Shown here: positions 1 through 11,890 of the stretch, in pieces
How the letters are laid out: each line of letters starts with the position of its first letter
Numbering within the stretch: the first letter of the stretch is position 1
Assembly: GCF_025698545.1 (NCBI RefSeq)
Contig: NC_068571.1
Coordinates: forward strand, 16,018,160-16,082,159
Direction of reading: 5' to 3'
DNA length: 64,000 bases
Source: Gossypium raimondii
Taxonomy: Eukaryota; Streptophyta; Magnoliopsida; Malvales; Malvaceae
The notes under the pieces: model-generated
Told to the model about the DNA's origin: nothing
What the model saw: the letters and a program-made list of their open reading frames with translations, nothing else
Databases searched by the model: none
Program-made: the position numbers and the translations under genes

Positions 1-49
1 TTAATTTTATATAAGTTTTTTTACAATTAAAGTTACAAACTATTTGTCC

Positions 50-475
50 CATGAACCAAAATATTATATGGTAGATGATAATTATACAAATACAATAAGT
101 TTTCTTGCACTATACCGTGTGATGTGATACCATTTGAGAGAATGGAGCTATACATAAGTACCAAAGATGGCTTGCAAACTCTTTAATTTTAGACATTTAA
201 GGCCTCGAAATATGGTTGAGAGAACATTTGTTGTTTTAAGAAAATATTTATCATATTAACAACATCACCTTAGTATAAAATAAAAAAAGGTTAGGGCGTA
301 CTAGTATGTTGCATACTTCATAACTTCATTCATATGTGGTACTTCATAGAGTATATGGAATAATGAGATCTTGAAAATCTTAATGATACTGATTCAAATA
401 CAGATGATGATGAACTTGGTCAAGGACCAATATATAATGAAAATGAGTTTATGTTAAATATTAAAGAGGAATAAC
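50..475 (+). pseudogene. PIF/Harbinger transposase remnant, C-terminal part
   Basis: Broken reading frame. Reading from about 50, one frame gives KYYMVDDNYTNT, then FLALYR, YHLREW and, after two stops, KLFNFRHLRPRNMVERTF (ends about 235). A second frame near 300-345 gives CCILHNFIHMW. These are the ordered signatures of the C-terminal half of PIF/Harbinger (DDE_Tnp_4) transposases: the YYLVD motif holding the second catalytic Asp, YHLxEW, the FNxRHxxxRNxxER block and CCxLHNFI. A short acidic tail with DTDSNTDDD-like coding follows to about 440. In-frame stops and at least one frameshift make it a dead copy. The N-terminal half lies outside the window. The family call is from motif recall; no search was possible. 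Confidence 0.65.
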
Positions 476-940
476 CTCAAAATATGTAACACTAGAACAA
501 TCGATAAAATTGCATATGATGTATTTTTTATTAGTAATCGTATTATGACTTACTTTTTTGAACTAACATAATACATAAGATGATTTGATTTTAATTTTTG
601 TTACTTGTTTAGAAAAAATAAATTTTATAGTAATTAATATTTTTAAAATATAAATTATGTAACTATGTAATTACGATTTGTATCTACCAAACATGACATA
701 GAGAATTATGATGTAATTACGTCAAACGCGTTACAAAATTACAATTCGTCATAATTAATTATTAGCCTAACAATTACACTTTCATTTAATTGCTCTATAG
801 TATAATTTTAGTAAAATTTGATAGATTTTATCAAGAAATTAAAGTGGATAGAGGAAACGTTATGATAATTATATAGACACTGATATTTGTATAGCAAGTA
901 TGAGTTATGTTTTAAATTAATAATTTTCTGTGTATATATA
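476..940. other. AT-rich spacer
   Basis: No open frame or RNA gene is recognisable. It may be the 3' non-coding part of the Harbinger element upstream, but no terminal repeat could be identified. Confidence 0.4.
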
Positions 941-1026
941 TTAGTGGCGTCACAAGATAAATTGATAACACCGGTTTAAAAGTGTGATTATATAAAATGT
1001 TCAAGGACATGACGAAGCAATTACCC
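941..1026 (+). repeat. Foldback element, left arm (outer part)
   Basis: Starting at TTAGTGGCGTCAC (941), this 86-bp stretch is the imperfect reverse complement of 15588-15676. Shared blocks include AGTGTGATTATATAAAA and the GACATG-GAAGCAATT block. The arm is cut at 1026 by insertion of the three-LTR element and resumes at 15147. The terminal sequence on both sides is GTGGYGTCRC. A TA dinucleotide flanks both ends, but a longer target duplication is not visible, so the superfamily is undecided. Confidence 0.75.
1022..1026 (+). repeat. Target-site duplication TACCC (left copy)
   Basis: TACCC directly precedes the first LTR (TGTAACAGCC at 1027). The same five bases directly follow the last LTR at 15142-15146. 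A 5-bp duplication is normal for Ty3/gypsy integrase. It shows that the whole 14.1 kb between the two copies behaves as one insertion. Confidence 0.9.
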
Positions 1027-3725
1027 TGTAACAGCCCGATTTTAGGCCTAGTCTGAACAGTGGTTTCGGGACCACAAATTCGACAAGGAAAAATTCATTT
1101 TTTATTATTATATTTTTATGGTCTACAATTTCACACAATGAATTCGTATAAATTTCATACAAAAATTTCGACGTTTGGGCACTCAATTTAGCCAAAAGGA
1201 CTAAATTGTAAAAAGTGCAAAAGTTGACTTCTACATGTTAGAAGTGTCCAATTGTTTTGGAATTTTAAATTGGAGGTCCTTAAATGGTAATTAGACCATT
1301 GGTTAACCTGTTGGACAAAAATGGACAAGAGATAAGTGAAATAGGATATTTTTAAGTTGGGGGCATTTTGGTCATTTAGTAATTAAAAGAATTAAAAAGG
1401 CCAAAATAGCAAAAAATTTGTCCATCTTCTCCATGATGAACGAAAATAGAAAGGGGGAAGCCATGGTTAGGGTTTTCAAGCTTCCAAGCTCCATAGTAAG
1501 TGATTCCAAGCCCCGTTTTTAATGTTCGTTACATTTTTGAAGTCTCGATTGCTTAATTTAGCTTATTCTAGCAATAATTTAACCTAGGGTTTATATTTGA
1601 AAAAATACCCATAAGTTAAATGTGTTTATTTTGATGTTTTATGGTAGAATATCAAGCTTGAAATTGTGTTAAACAATTTTTGCTAAGCGATTTTCAGTGA
1701 AAACAAGTGAAACGGCATAATCGGTAAAAATTATTATTGTTCATAAGTGCATGTTAGAGCAAGAATTTGATGTTTCTATAGAAGAGAAAAATGCTCAGTG
1801 TGTTATAAAACATAAGAAAAAGGAATAGAGTTTAATTTCCAAGCCTAGGGGTAAAATCATAATTTTGTGAAACTTTAGGGGGGAAAATGTAATTTTGTCA
1901 AAATGTGATTTTTTGAATTGGATTGAATAATGTGAATGTTATATAAGCTAAATATGCTACAATAAATCGAGAAAGACGAGAAACTGACATTGATTGGTAA
2001 AAAAAAAGAGAAAAAGTGAAAATTCTCGATTGAACCTTTGGAATGAAAGAGATACGAGTGAAGTTGCTAGGTCACGTGTGTAGTACCATGTGCAGGCTAC
2101 TACATGTACCGGAATGATAGGTCACATGTGTAGTATTATGTGCAGGCTACTATGCGTACCGGAGAGCTTCGATCACGTGTGTAGTACTATGTGCAGGCTA
2201 CTACGTGTATCGGATGAAAATGGTCACATGTGTAGTACTATGTGCAGGCTACTATGTGAACCGGGTACCATTTATTATAAAGTGGTTGCTATGTATTGAT
2301 TCCACCGTGTATCTGTTATTATTCCGAAGTGTTCATCGGGAACTTTACTAAGTGTAATTGAGTGATGAATATATATGTGGAATTGAATTGAAGATTGACT
2401 TGAAATTGGAAATGAGAAATTGGATTGCTTTGAATATAGTGATAAACTGAATGAATTGTATATGAATTGAAATTAACTATTGGAATGAGATGTGAAAATT
2501 TCAATGGAATTGAGATAGTGAAAAAGTGAAATTATGAAAGAATACATTTTACAACAAAACTGTTTGAACAGCAACAATTGTGTGACTTTTAAAAATTACC
2601 AAAAATGGTGAAAATTGAATTAGAGAGTGAATAAGAGATGAAATGAAAGCTTAGTGAGTCTATTTTTATATAAAAGAAATAGAGAAAGCAAAAGAGTTAT
2701 ATATTTTGAGGTATTTGAATTTTAGTGAGGTAGGACCGGATTGATTTTGGAATCCCCTATTCTGAATTTGGAAAATAATTAAAAAATTTTAAAAAATAAT
2801 TATAAGTTATAATTTATATTCTTAGAATCCTTAATGAGTCTATTTTCAAAGGAAATAAACGAAAATATCATCTGAATTCAGTAGAATGAGATAATTCATT
2901 TTTAGTGAAGAGAGGTCAGAGATGTTGAGCAGTGAAATAGAGGTGAATTTAAAGAATAAACTATACTAATTGGCCAAGTTAAAAATTCCTAAAATTTTGT
3001 GGTAATAAGATATGTGAGTTTAGTTTCTATGAAAATTAACGGATCTTAATTTGGAGCTCTTTAGCTCAGGATAAAAATGATTTAGTGACTGTGACACAAA
3101 TAGACAGCTTTGAATTTAAATATAAGTGAATAGTGGAATTATGTATAATGCTATTTGATCATGTTATATACATAAAGGATGTGGGATGAAGAGGAGGATG
3201 AGGACAATAAAGTATATGAATGAATTGTGTATAATTGGTTATATGCCTGATTATAATCGATAAACGTTGAAATAGGAGTGATGTTTATATTGGTGCATTA
3301 CTGGTCATGGTAAGCTCATGAGAGAAAATAAAGTTTCATAACATATGTGTGTGGTATATTTGGCATGAAGTGATGTCATGAGTGACTCATGAATTAACTC
3401 ATGTTGATAAGTTGATGCATAATTACAGTATTCAAATATATACATATTTGTAATATTTTGCTATGTGATTCGGAAAAAGGGTAATAAATAGCATAATGAA
3501 TGGGTATGTATTGGGTCTCGTATACCCTAATTAGCGACTCGAAGATAATAATTTGAAAGTTTTTAATTTGGATGAAATTTTATAACTCGGTTTAATATGT
3601 CTATAAGTGTATTTTTTCTGGTAATGCCTCGTACCCTATTCCAGCGTTGAATACGGGTAAGAGGTGTTACAATGTGACATCACCAAATTCGGCCCTAATG
3701 TTTAGGCCGGGTTTGGGGTGTTACA
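1027..3725 (+). repeat. LTR 1 of three-LTR element (2,699 bp)
   Basis: Shorter than the other two LTRs because it lacks the 561 bp corresponding to 8654-9214 of LTR 2. The junction lies at ATGAA (3496-3500), a 5-bp sequence present at both ends of the missing segment, so deletion by microhomology is likely. Over most of its length it differs from LTR 2 and LTR 3 at many sites that those two share. Over the last 220 bp it is instead closest to LTR 2. Confidence 0.9.
2071..2263 (+). repeat. 51-bp minisatellite inside LTR 1 (4 units)
   Basis: Four units of about 50-51 bp each carry TGTGTAGTACTATGTGCAGG or a close variant. Each unit starts with GGTCAYRTGTG. Units 1 and 3 have CACGTG and units 2 and 4 have CACATG. 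Because 51 is a multiple of 3, the array stays open in one frame and mimics a Cys-rich repeat peptide. Equivalent arrays are at about 7225-7419 and 12931-13124. Confidence 0.85.
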
Positions 3726-3730
3726 TTTAG

Positions 3731-3742
3731 TGGTATCAAAGC
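3731..3742 (+). other. Primer-binding site (initiator-Met tRNA type), copy 1
   Basis: TGGTATCAAAGC lies 5 bases after the LTR end. It differs by one base from TGGTATCAGAGC, which is complementary to the 3' end of plant initiator-Met tRNA. Confidence 0.85.
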
Positions 3743-4405
3743 TACGGTTTAGTCGATTCTTAGACCAAACATAGCATATGTGAGTCTAGCTATACATGTC
3801 ATATTATTACTCGTGTTGATGTGATATCTCTGGGATCTAACGAAATTGTTTTGTTAAGATAAAGATGATTTTCAATCGAGCTATTTTTGAAAATGCTAAA
3901 AATAATATTGAGATAAATGAAATATGCTCACGTTACGTTGGAATTTGGAAAGGTAGGAATAAAAATTCGTGATATGTATGTGTTCATGTTTGAAAAGAGA
4001 TGATCATAAGTTAAAAAAAAAGTTTATGTTGTGATAAGCTCATCCAAGTATGTTGGTGATTATATGATGCTATGTGCTCAACATATTTGATTAAGTGAAT
4101 ATGATAAGCGAATTTACTTAAATAGATGGAATGTGTGTTTATGTACATCTGCTTGAATAAGTGAAATCAGTACGTTCATATGATATAATCTTATGTTTAA
4201 ATTGTTAAATTAAAGATAATAAGATATTTTGTTTTATGTCTTTTCTATTAAACCATGAATATTATAATAGTATGAAAATTGAATTGGAAGATTAAATTGA
4301 GTAGAACGCAAGAATGAGTACTTTCGTTAAGTGATATGTGATGAATTGACGAAAAAGAACATGGTTAGACCATGGCAACATGTGATATGTGATTTTCGTA
4401 TAAGA

Positions 4406-4511
4406 CCATATCTGGGATATGGCATTGGTGTGATATGTGCTACTGTGTAAGACCATAGCTGGGCTATGGCATCAATATGTAAATATATGTAAGACCATAG
4501 TTGGACTATGG
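4406..4511 (+). repeat. Three tandem covarying hairpins, copy 1
   Basis: Three perfect 7-bp stems with the same TGG loop sit at 4406-4422 (CCATATC/GATATGG), 4453-4469 (CCATAGC/GCTATGG) and 4495-4511 (CCATAGT/ACTATGG). Each is preceded by TAAGA and followed by CAT. The stems differ from one another, but every change on one side is matched on the other. The function is unknown. Confidence 0.8.
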
Positions 4512-6172
4512 CATAGAGAAAACGAAGTACTCAATTCTGTAAGACGTTCTCTAATTGAATAAATGTCGATAAGTAAAATGGAAGCTAAGTATTGGAATTT
4601 AATTAGATCTTAATATTAAGCTCGAGTAAGTAAATTCATTGTGTGAAATTGTGGGTGATAGAAAATATTCATAATAAATAGATGTGTTAATTTGCTTGGA
4701 ATGAATTACGTGGTTATGATGGTATTACATTGATGATAAATGCAAAGTCATATATATATGTATCTATGAGAGCAAGTTAAAAGCTTTATGATTTCACCAT
4801 CACCCCCTTATCAGTATTGTTTTATGACGAAAATTATCTTGATGAGACATATATGTTTTTCAACTGAGTTAATTCGATAGTATAAAAGTAAACACTTAAA
4901 TGTTTGAGTGAAAATGTATTGATTATAAGTTGAAACTCATAAAGGTATGGATCAAAGAATATAACATTTTGTTATTGATAAATGTTATAATTATACGAGC
5001 ATATGAGTTATGATATTTGGATTATGATGCTCTATAGAAATTTCGATTGAGAATTAGTGATTTGAGTTGGCATATGAAATATGTGTTGAGAACAAAAGTG
5101 ATTAAAAGCAAATGTTTATTAAATGCTTTGAGAATGTGAAATTAGTAATGAATTGGCTATTTGTGATAGTATGTGTTATGCTCATTTATGTGTAAGACAA
5201 ATTTGAGGCTTTACTTCACTCACCCCCCCATATCAGTAAAATGTTACAATGAACTTTGTAAGATTTTGGTTTAATAAGCTTACAAGTGTAGTGTTACAGA
5301 AGTTTGTGTACGGGAGATTAATAATGTGGTCGAAAAAGTGACTGAATTAGCAAATGAAGACAATATAAAAAGAGAGAAATATTGGATAGTTCTGAAAACT
5401 ACTCAGATTATGTAAAGTTACTGTCACAAAAGAAGTAAAATTCGATTAAATAATTTATTCAGGTATGTTATTTAAAGAAAGAATTAACCGGAAGTTTTTC
5501 TAGATCGATTTCTATTAGTAAAGAGATAATGTGAAAATTCTGATGACAGAATTAGACAATTGAGTAATGTTTGTATTATAATAATAGCTTAGTACAGTAG
5601 CTCTAATGGGTAATTACTATGAATCCTTTTAGACATTTTATGTGTACAATTATCCTCAGAAGTATATGTGACTGTTTAGTTTCAAAAAGAATTCTTATCG
5701 TATGAGAACATTAGCTAAACATATTAATAGATGAAAGAATTATTGGTTTGTTTGGGTTATGTTCGACATCGCCATGTCTTTTTCTTGTATTTATTCCCTT
5801 GTGTGAATATGAAAATCGACGGTAAAGTCTGAGTGAGGCTAATATTTTATTTCTACTGGTTATTGTTCTATTGAATATAAGTGAAGATTATATTGCTTTT
5901 GTTACTTTGGATTCCATTAATTATGAGTGGAATTGATCTTTCTAGACATTTTTTTATCATCGAAATGGATATCATTCTATATGGATTGTAATTTTTCGAT
6001 ACTTTGTGTAGCTTCAGATGCTGAAATATTGCTATCTTGATTTTCTTATGAATCTATGTGATTATCTGTAAAAGATATGAAAATCCAAAATCATGTGTGA
6101 ATTTGAAATGTATTGTCTGGAAGCAAATAATTAATCTACTATCTGGTAAGATTTTTGGGGACGAAAATCTCT

Positions 6173-6184
6173 AAAGGGGGAGAG
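6173..6184 (+). other. Polypurine tract, copy 1
   Basis: AAAGGGGGAGAG directly upstream of the second LTR. This is the expected plus-strand priming site for LTR retrotransposons and is repeated at 11878-11889. Confidence 0.85.
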
Positions 6185-6185
6185 T

Positions 6186-9100
6186 TGTAACAGCCCGATT
6201 TTAGGCCTAGTCGGAACAGTGGTTTCGGGACCACAAATTCGACGAGGAAAATTATATTTTTTATTATTATATTTTTATGGTCTACAATTTCTATGAATAA
6301 TTTCATAAAAATTTCGTTCAAAAATTTGAACGTTTGGGCACTCAATTTAGCCAAAAGGACTAAATTGTAAAAACTACAAAAGTTGAGTTCTACATGTTAG
6401 AAGTGTCCAATTGTAATAAAATTTTAAATTGGAGGTCTTTAAATGATAATTAGACCATTGTTTAACTTGTTAGACAAAATGGACAAGATATAAGTGAAAT
6501 AGGATATTTTTAAGTTGGGGGCATTTTGGTCATTTAGTAATTAAAAGAACTAAAAATGCCAAAATAGCCAAAATTTTGTCCATCTTCTCCATGATGAACG
6601 AAAATAGCAAGGGGGAAGCCATGGTTAGGGTTTTCAAGCTTCCAAGCTCCAGAGTAAGTGATTCCAAGCCCCGTTTTTAATGTTCTTTACGTTTTTAAAG
6701 TCCCGGTAGCTTAATTTAGCTTATTCTAGCAATAATTTAACCTAGGGATTATATTTGGAAAAATACCCATAGGTGAAATGTGTTTATTTTGATGTTTTAT
6801 GGGAGAATATCAAGCTTGAAATTGCGTTATACAATTTTTGCTAAGCGATTTTCAGTGAAAACAAGTGAAACGACATAATCGTTAAAAATTATTATTGTTC
6901 ATAAGTGCATGTTAGAGCAAGAATTTGATGTTTCTATAGAAGGGAAAAATGCTCAGAGTGTTATAAAACATAAGAAAAAGGAATAGAGTTTAATTTCCGA
7001 GCCTAGGGGCAAAATCATAATTTTGTGAAACTTTAGGGGCAAAAATGTAATTTTGTCAAAATGTGATTTTTTGAATTGGATTGAATAATGTGAATGTTAT
7101 ATAAGCTAAATATGTTATTATAAATCGAGAAAGATGAGAAATTGACATTGATTGGTAAAAAAATTGAGAAAAGTGAAAATTCTTGTTCAACCTTCTAATG
7201 AAAGGGATACGAGTGAAGTTGCTAGGTCATGTGTGTAGTACTGTGTGCAGGCTACTACTTGTACCGGGATGATAGGTCGCATGTGTAGTACTATGTGCAG
7301 GCTACTATGCGTATCGGATAGCTTCGATCACGTGTGTAGTACTATGTGCAGGCTACTACGTGTATCGGATGAAAATGGTCACATGTGTAGTACTATGTGC
7401 AGGCTACTATGTGAACCGGATATCATTTATTATAAGGTGGTTGCTATTTGTTGATTCCACCGTGTATCTGTTATTATTCCGAAGTGTTCATCGGGAACTT
7501 TCTAAGTTTAATTGAGTGATGAATATATATGTGCAATTGAATTGAAGATTGACTTGAAATTGGAAATGAGAAATTGGATTGCTTTGAATATAGTGATAAA
7601 TTGAATGAATCGTATATGAATTGAAATGAACTATTAGAATGAGATGTGAAAAATTCAATGGAATTGAGATAGTGAAAAAGTGAAATTATGAAAGAATACA
7701 TTTTACAACAAGACAGTTTGAACAGCAAGAGTTGTGTGACTTTGAAAAATCACCAAAAATGGTAAAACTTGAATTAGAGAGCGAATAAGGTATGAAATGA
7801 AAGCTTAGTGAGTCTATTTTTACATAAAAGAAACATAGAAAGTAAAAGAGTTATAGATTATGAGGTATTCGAATTTTAGAGAGGTAGGGTCGGATTGATT
7901 TTATAATCCTTTATTCTGAATTTGGAAAATAATTAAAAATTGTTAAAAATAATTATGAGTTATAATTTATATGCTTAGAATCCTTAATGAGTCTATTTTC
8001 AAAGGAAATAAACGGAAATATCATTTGAATTCTGTACAATGAGATAATTCATTTTGAGTGAAGAGAGGTCAGAGATCTTGAGCAGTGAAACAGGGGTGAA
8101 TTTAAAGAATAAATTATACTAATTGGCCAAGTTAAAAATTCTTAAAATTTTATGGTAAGAAGATATGTGAGTCTAGTTTCTGGGAAAATTAACGTATCTT
8201 AATTTGGAGCTCTTTAGCTTCGGATAAAAATGATTTAGTGACTCTGACTCAAATAGACAGCTTTGAATTTAAATATAAGTGAATAGTGAAATTATGTATA
8301 ATGCTATTTGAGCATGTTATATACATAAAGGATGTGGGATGGAGAGGGGGATGAGGACAATAAAGTATATGAATGAATTGTGTCTAATTGGTTATATGCT
8401 TGATTATAATCGATAAACGTTGAAATAGGAGTGATGTTTATATTGGTGCATTACTGGCCATGGTAAGCTCATGAGAGAAAATAAAGTTTCATAACATATG
8501 TGTGTGGTATATTTGGCATGAAGTGATGTCATGAGTGACTCATGAATTAACCCATGTTGATAAGTTGATGCATAATTATAGTATTCACATATATACATAT
8601 TTGTAATATTTTGCTATGTGATTCGGAAAAAGGGTAATAAATAGCATAATGAAAATTCGACCATGGTGCTAGTTTAAGTTAAATGAGTGTTTTATGGCAT
8701 ATCTTAAGTAATGGAATGCTATAAATTTTGAGGTTAATTTGCTAGTCAAATAAATGACAAATGAATTGACTGCATATTCGTAATTATGACATATGCTTGG
8801 TATATGAAACGTAATAATATATCCTTGAATAAACTTTAAGTATTTGAATGACATGGATTTGATGGTGATAAGAATCGAATATTGAATTCATGAAGCACAG
8901 GTGATGTATTATTGTTGTGTGATAGCTTGGTTCGACAAATTGATTAGGTAAATGGCAAGTGGAAGCATTTATAGATTTAGAAGAAAATTTGGAATGAACA
9001 TGAAATTTAGCTCAATTAAATGATTTCATCAATTAAACATTGCGTATACCAGAATGTGTTAGTGAATTACATATTTGTAAATTAACATTTGAAGTTCGGT

Positions 9101-9439
9101 AAGTGATATATGAAATTAACATGAAAAGATTTATGATTGTTATTAATATTGATTCTAACATAAAGTAGATTCTTCAGTATTGGATTGATTTGACGAATAT
9201 ATTGAGCATATGAATGGGTATGTATTGGGTCTCGTATACCCTAATTAGCGACTCGAAGATAATAATTTGAAAGTTTTTAATTTGGATGAAATTTTATAAC
9301 TCGGTTTAATATGTCAGTAAGTGTATTTTTTCTGGTAATGCCTCGTACCCTATTCCAGCATTGAATACGGGTAAGAGGTGTTACAATGTGACATCACCAA
9401 ATTCGGCCCTAATGTTTAGGCCGGGTTTGGGGTGTTACA
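6186..9439 (+). repeat. LTR 2 (middle, chimeric) of three-LTR element (3,254 bp)
   Basis: From its start to at least about 8590 it carries the variants of LTR 3 against LTR 1. In its last ~220 bp it matches LTR 1 at sites where LTR 3 differs (CTCGTATACCC, ATACGGG, CACCAAATT, GTTTAGG). That chimeric pattern is expected when a 3' LTR recombines unequally with a 5' LTR. Confidence 0.9.
7225..7419 (+). repeat. 51-bp minisatellite inside LTR 2 (4 units)
   Basis: Same four-unit array as in LTR 1 (TGTGTAGTACTATGTGCAGG core), with few substitutions. Confidence 0.85.
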
Positions 9440-9444
9440 TTTAG

Positions 9445-9456
9445 TGGTATCAAAGC
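9445..9456 (+). other. Primer-binding site, copy 2
   Basis: TGGTATCAAAGC, identical to 3731-3742 and again 5 bases after an LTR end. Confidence 0.85.
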
Positions 9457-10119
9457 TACGGTTTAGTCGATTCTTAGACCAAACGTAGCATATGTGAGTC
9501 TAGCTATACATGTCATATTATTACTCGTGTTGATGTGATATCCCTGGGATCTAACGAAATTGTTTTGTTAAGATAAAGATGATTTTCAATCGAGCTATTT
9601 TTGAAAATGCTAAAAATAATATTGAGATAAATGAAATATGCTCACGTTACGTTGGAATTTGGAAAGGTAGGAATAAAAATTCGTGATATGTATGTGTTCA
9701 TGTTTGAAAAGAGATGATCATAAGTTAAAAAAAAAGTTTATGTTGTGATAAGCTCATCCAAGTATGTTGGTGATTATATGATGCTATGTGCTCAACATAT
9801 TTGATTAAGTGAATATGATAAGCGAATTTACTTAAATAGATGGAATGTGTGTTTATGTACATCTGCTTGAATAAGTGAAATCAAGACGTTCATATGATAT
9901 AATCTTATGTTTAAATTGTTAAATTAAAGATAATAAGATATTTTGTTTTATGTCTTTTCTATTAAACCATGAATATTATAATAGTATGAAAATTGAATTG
10001 GAAGATTAAATTGAGTAGAACGCAAGAATGAGTACTTTCATTAAGTGATATGTGATGAATTGACGAAAAAGAACATGATTGGACCATGGCAACATGTGAT
10101 ATGTGATTTTCGTATAATA

Positions 10120-10225
10120 CCATATCTGGGATATGGCATTGGTGTGATATGTGCTACTGTGTAAGACCATAGCTGGGCTATGGCATCAATATGTAAATAT
10201 ATGTAAGACCATAGTTGGACTATGG
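10120..10225 (+). repeat. Three tandem covarying hairpins, copy 2
   Basis: The same three hairpins as in copy 1 at 10120-10136, 10167-10183 and 10209-10225, all stems intact. A nearby change (GTATAAGACC to GTATAATACC) leaves the stems untouched. Confidence 0.8.
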
Positions 10226-11877
10226 CATAGAGAAAACGAAGTACTCAATTCTGTAAGACGTTCTCTAATTGAATAAATGTCGATAAGTAAAATGGAAGCT
10301 AAGTATTGGAATTTAATTAGATCTTAATATTAAGCTCGAGTAAGTAAATTCATTGTGTGAAATTGTGGGTGATAGAAAATATTCATAATAAATAGATGTG
10401 TTAATTTGCTTGGAATGAATTACGTGGTTATGATGGTATTACATTGATGATAAATGCAAAGTCATATATATATGTATCTATGAGAGCAAGTTAAAAGCTT
10501 TATGATTTCACCATCACCCCTTATCAAGATTGTTTTATGATGAAAATTATCTTGATGAGACAGATATGTTTTTCAACCGAGTTAATTCGATAGTATAAAA
10601 GTAAACACTTAAATGTTTGAGTGAAAATGTATTGATTATAAGTTGAAACTCATAAAGGTATGGATCAAAAATATAACATTTTGTTATTGGTAAATGTTAT
10701 AATTATACGAGCATATGAGTTATAATATTTGGATTATGATGCTCTATAGAAATTTCGATTGAGAATTAGTGATTTGAGTTGGCATATGAAATATGTGTTG
10801 AGAACAAAAGTGATTAAAAGCAAATGTTTATTAAATGCTTTGAGAATGTGAAATTAGTAATGAATTGGCTATTTGTGATAGTATGTGTTATGCTCATTTA
10901 TGTGTAAGATAAATTTGAGGCTTTACTTCACTCACCCCCATATCAAGAAATGTTACAATGAACTTTGTAAGATTTTGGTTTAATAAGCTTACAAGTGTAG
11001 TGTTACGTAAGTTTGTGTACGGAGATTAATAATGTGGTCGAAAAAGTGACTGAATTAGCAAATGAAGACAATATAAAAGAGAGAAATATTGGATAGTTCT
11101 GAAAACTACTCAGATTATGTAAAGTTATTGTCACAAAAGAAGTAAAATTCGATTAAATAATTTATTCAGTATGTTATTTAAAGAAAGAATTAACCGGAAG
11201 TTTTTCTAGATCGATTTACATTAGTAAAGAGATAATGTGAAAATTCGATGATGAAATTAGACAATTGAGTAATGTTTGTATTATAATAATAGCTTAGTAC
11301 AGTAGCTATAATCGGTAATTACTATGAATCCTTTTAGACATTTTATGTGTACAATTATCCTCAGAAGTATATGTGACTGTTTAGTTTCAAAAAGAATTCT
11401 TATCATATGAGAACATTAGCTAAACATATGAATAGATGAAAGAGTTATTGGTTTGTTTGGGTTATGTTCGACATCGCCATGTCTTTTTCTGGTATTTATT
11501 CCCTTGTGTGAATATGAAAATCGACGGTAAAGTCTGAGTGAGGCTAATATTTTATTTCTACTGGTTATTGTTCTATTGAATATAAGTGAAGATTATATTG
11601 CTTTTGTTACTTTGGATTCCATTAATTATGAGTGGAATTGATCTTTCTAGACATTTTTTTATCATCAAAATGGATATCATTCTATATGGATTGTAATTTT
11701 TCGATACTTTGTGTAGCTTCAGATGCTGAAATATTGCTATCTTGATTTTCTTATGAATCTATGTGATTATCTGTAAAAGATATGAAAATCCAAAATCATG
11801 TGTGAATTTGAAATGTATTGTTTGGAAGCAAATAATTAATCTACTATCTGGTAAGATTTTTGGGGACGAAAATCTCT

Positions 11878-11889
11878 AAAGGGGGAGAG
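11878..11889 (+). other. Polypurine tract, copy 2
   Basis: AAAGGGGGAGAG immediately before the third LTR, identical to 6173-6184. Confidence 0.85.
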
Positions 11890-11890
11890 T

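Larger units (their letters stand above)
3726..6185 (+). mobile_element. Internal domain 1 of three-LTR element (non-coding)
   Basis: 2,460 bp with no frame longer than chance and no gag, protease, RT or integrase motif. It begins with the primer site (3731-3742) and ends with the polypurine tract (6173-6184). It also holds the hairpin cluster at 4406-4511. It is nearly identical to 9440-11890, including non-coding details, which indicates recent duplication. Confidence 0.85.
9440..11890 (+). mobile_element. Internal domain 2 of three-LTR element (non-coding)
   Basis: 2,451 bp, an almost exact copy of 3726-6185 with scattered single-base changes and 1-3 bp indels (for example around 10515-10530 and 10935). 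It has no coding capacity. The primer site is at 9445-9456, the polypurine tract at 11878-11889 and the hairpins at 10120-10225. Confidence 0.85.

Noticed and set aside
2090..2299. 69-residue Cys-rich repeat peptide frame (also at 7245-7454 and 12951-13160)
   Set aside because: It follows the 51-bp LTR minisatellite, whose period is a multiple of 3. There is no codon-level constraint and no known family.
8404..8598. Minus-strand frames in the LTRs (8404-8598, 8669-8854, 14106-14300, 14371-14556)
   Set aside because: They lie in AT-rich LTR sequence, have no domain, and persist only because the LTR copies are nearly identical.
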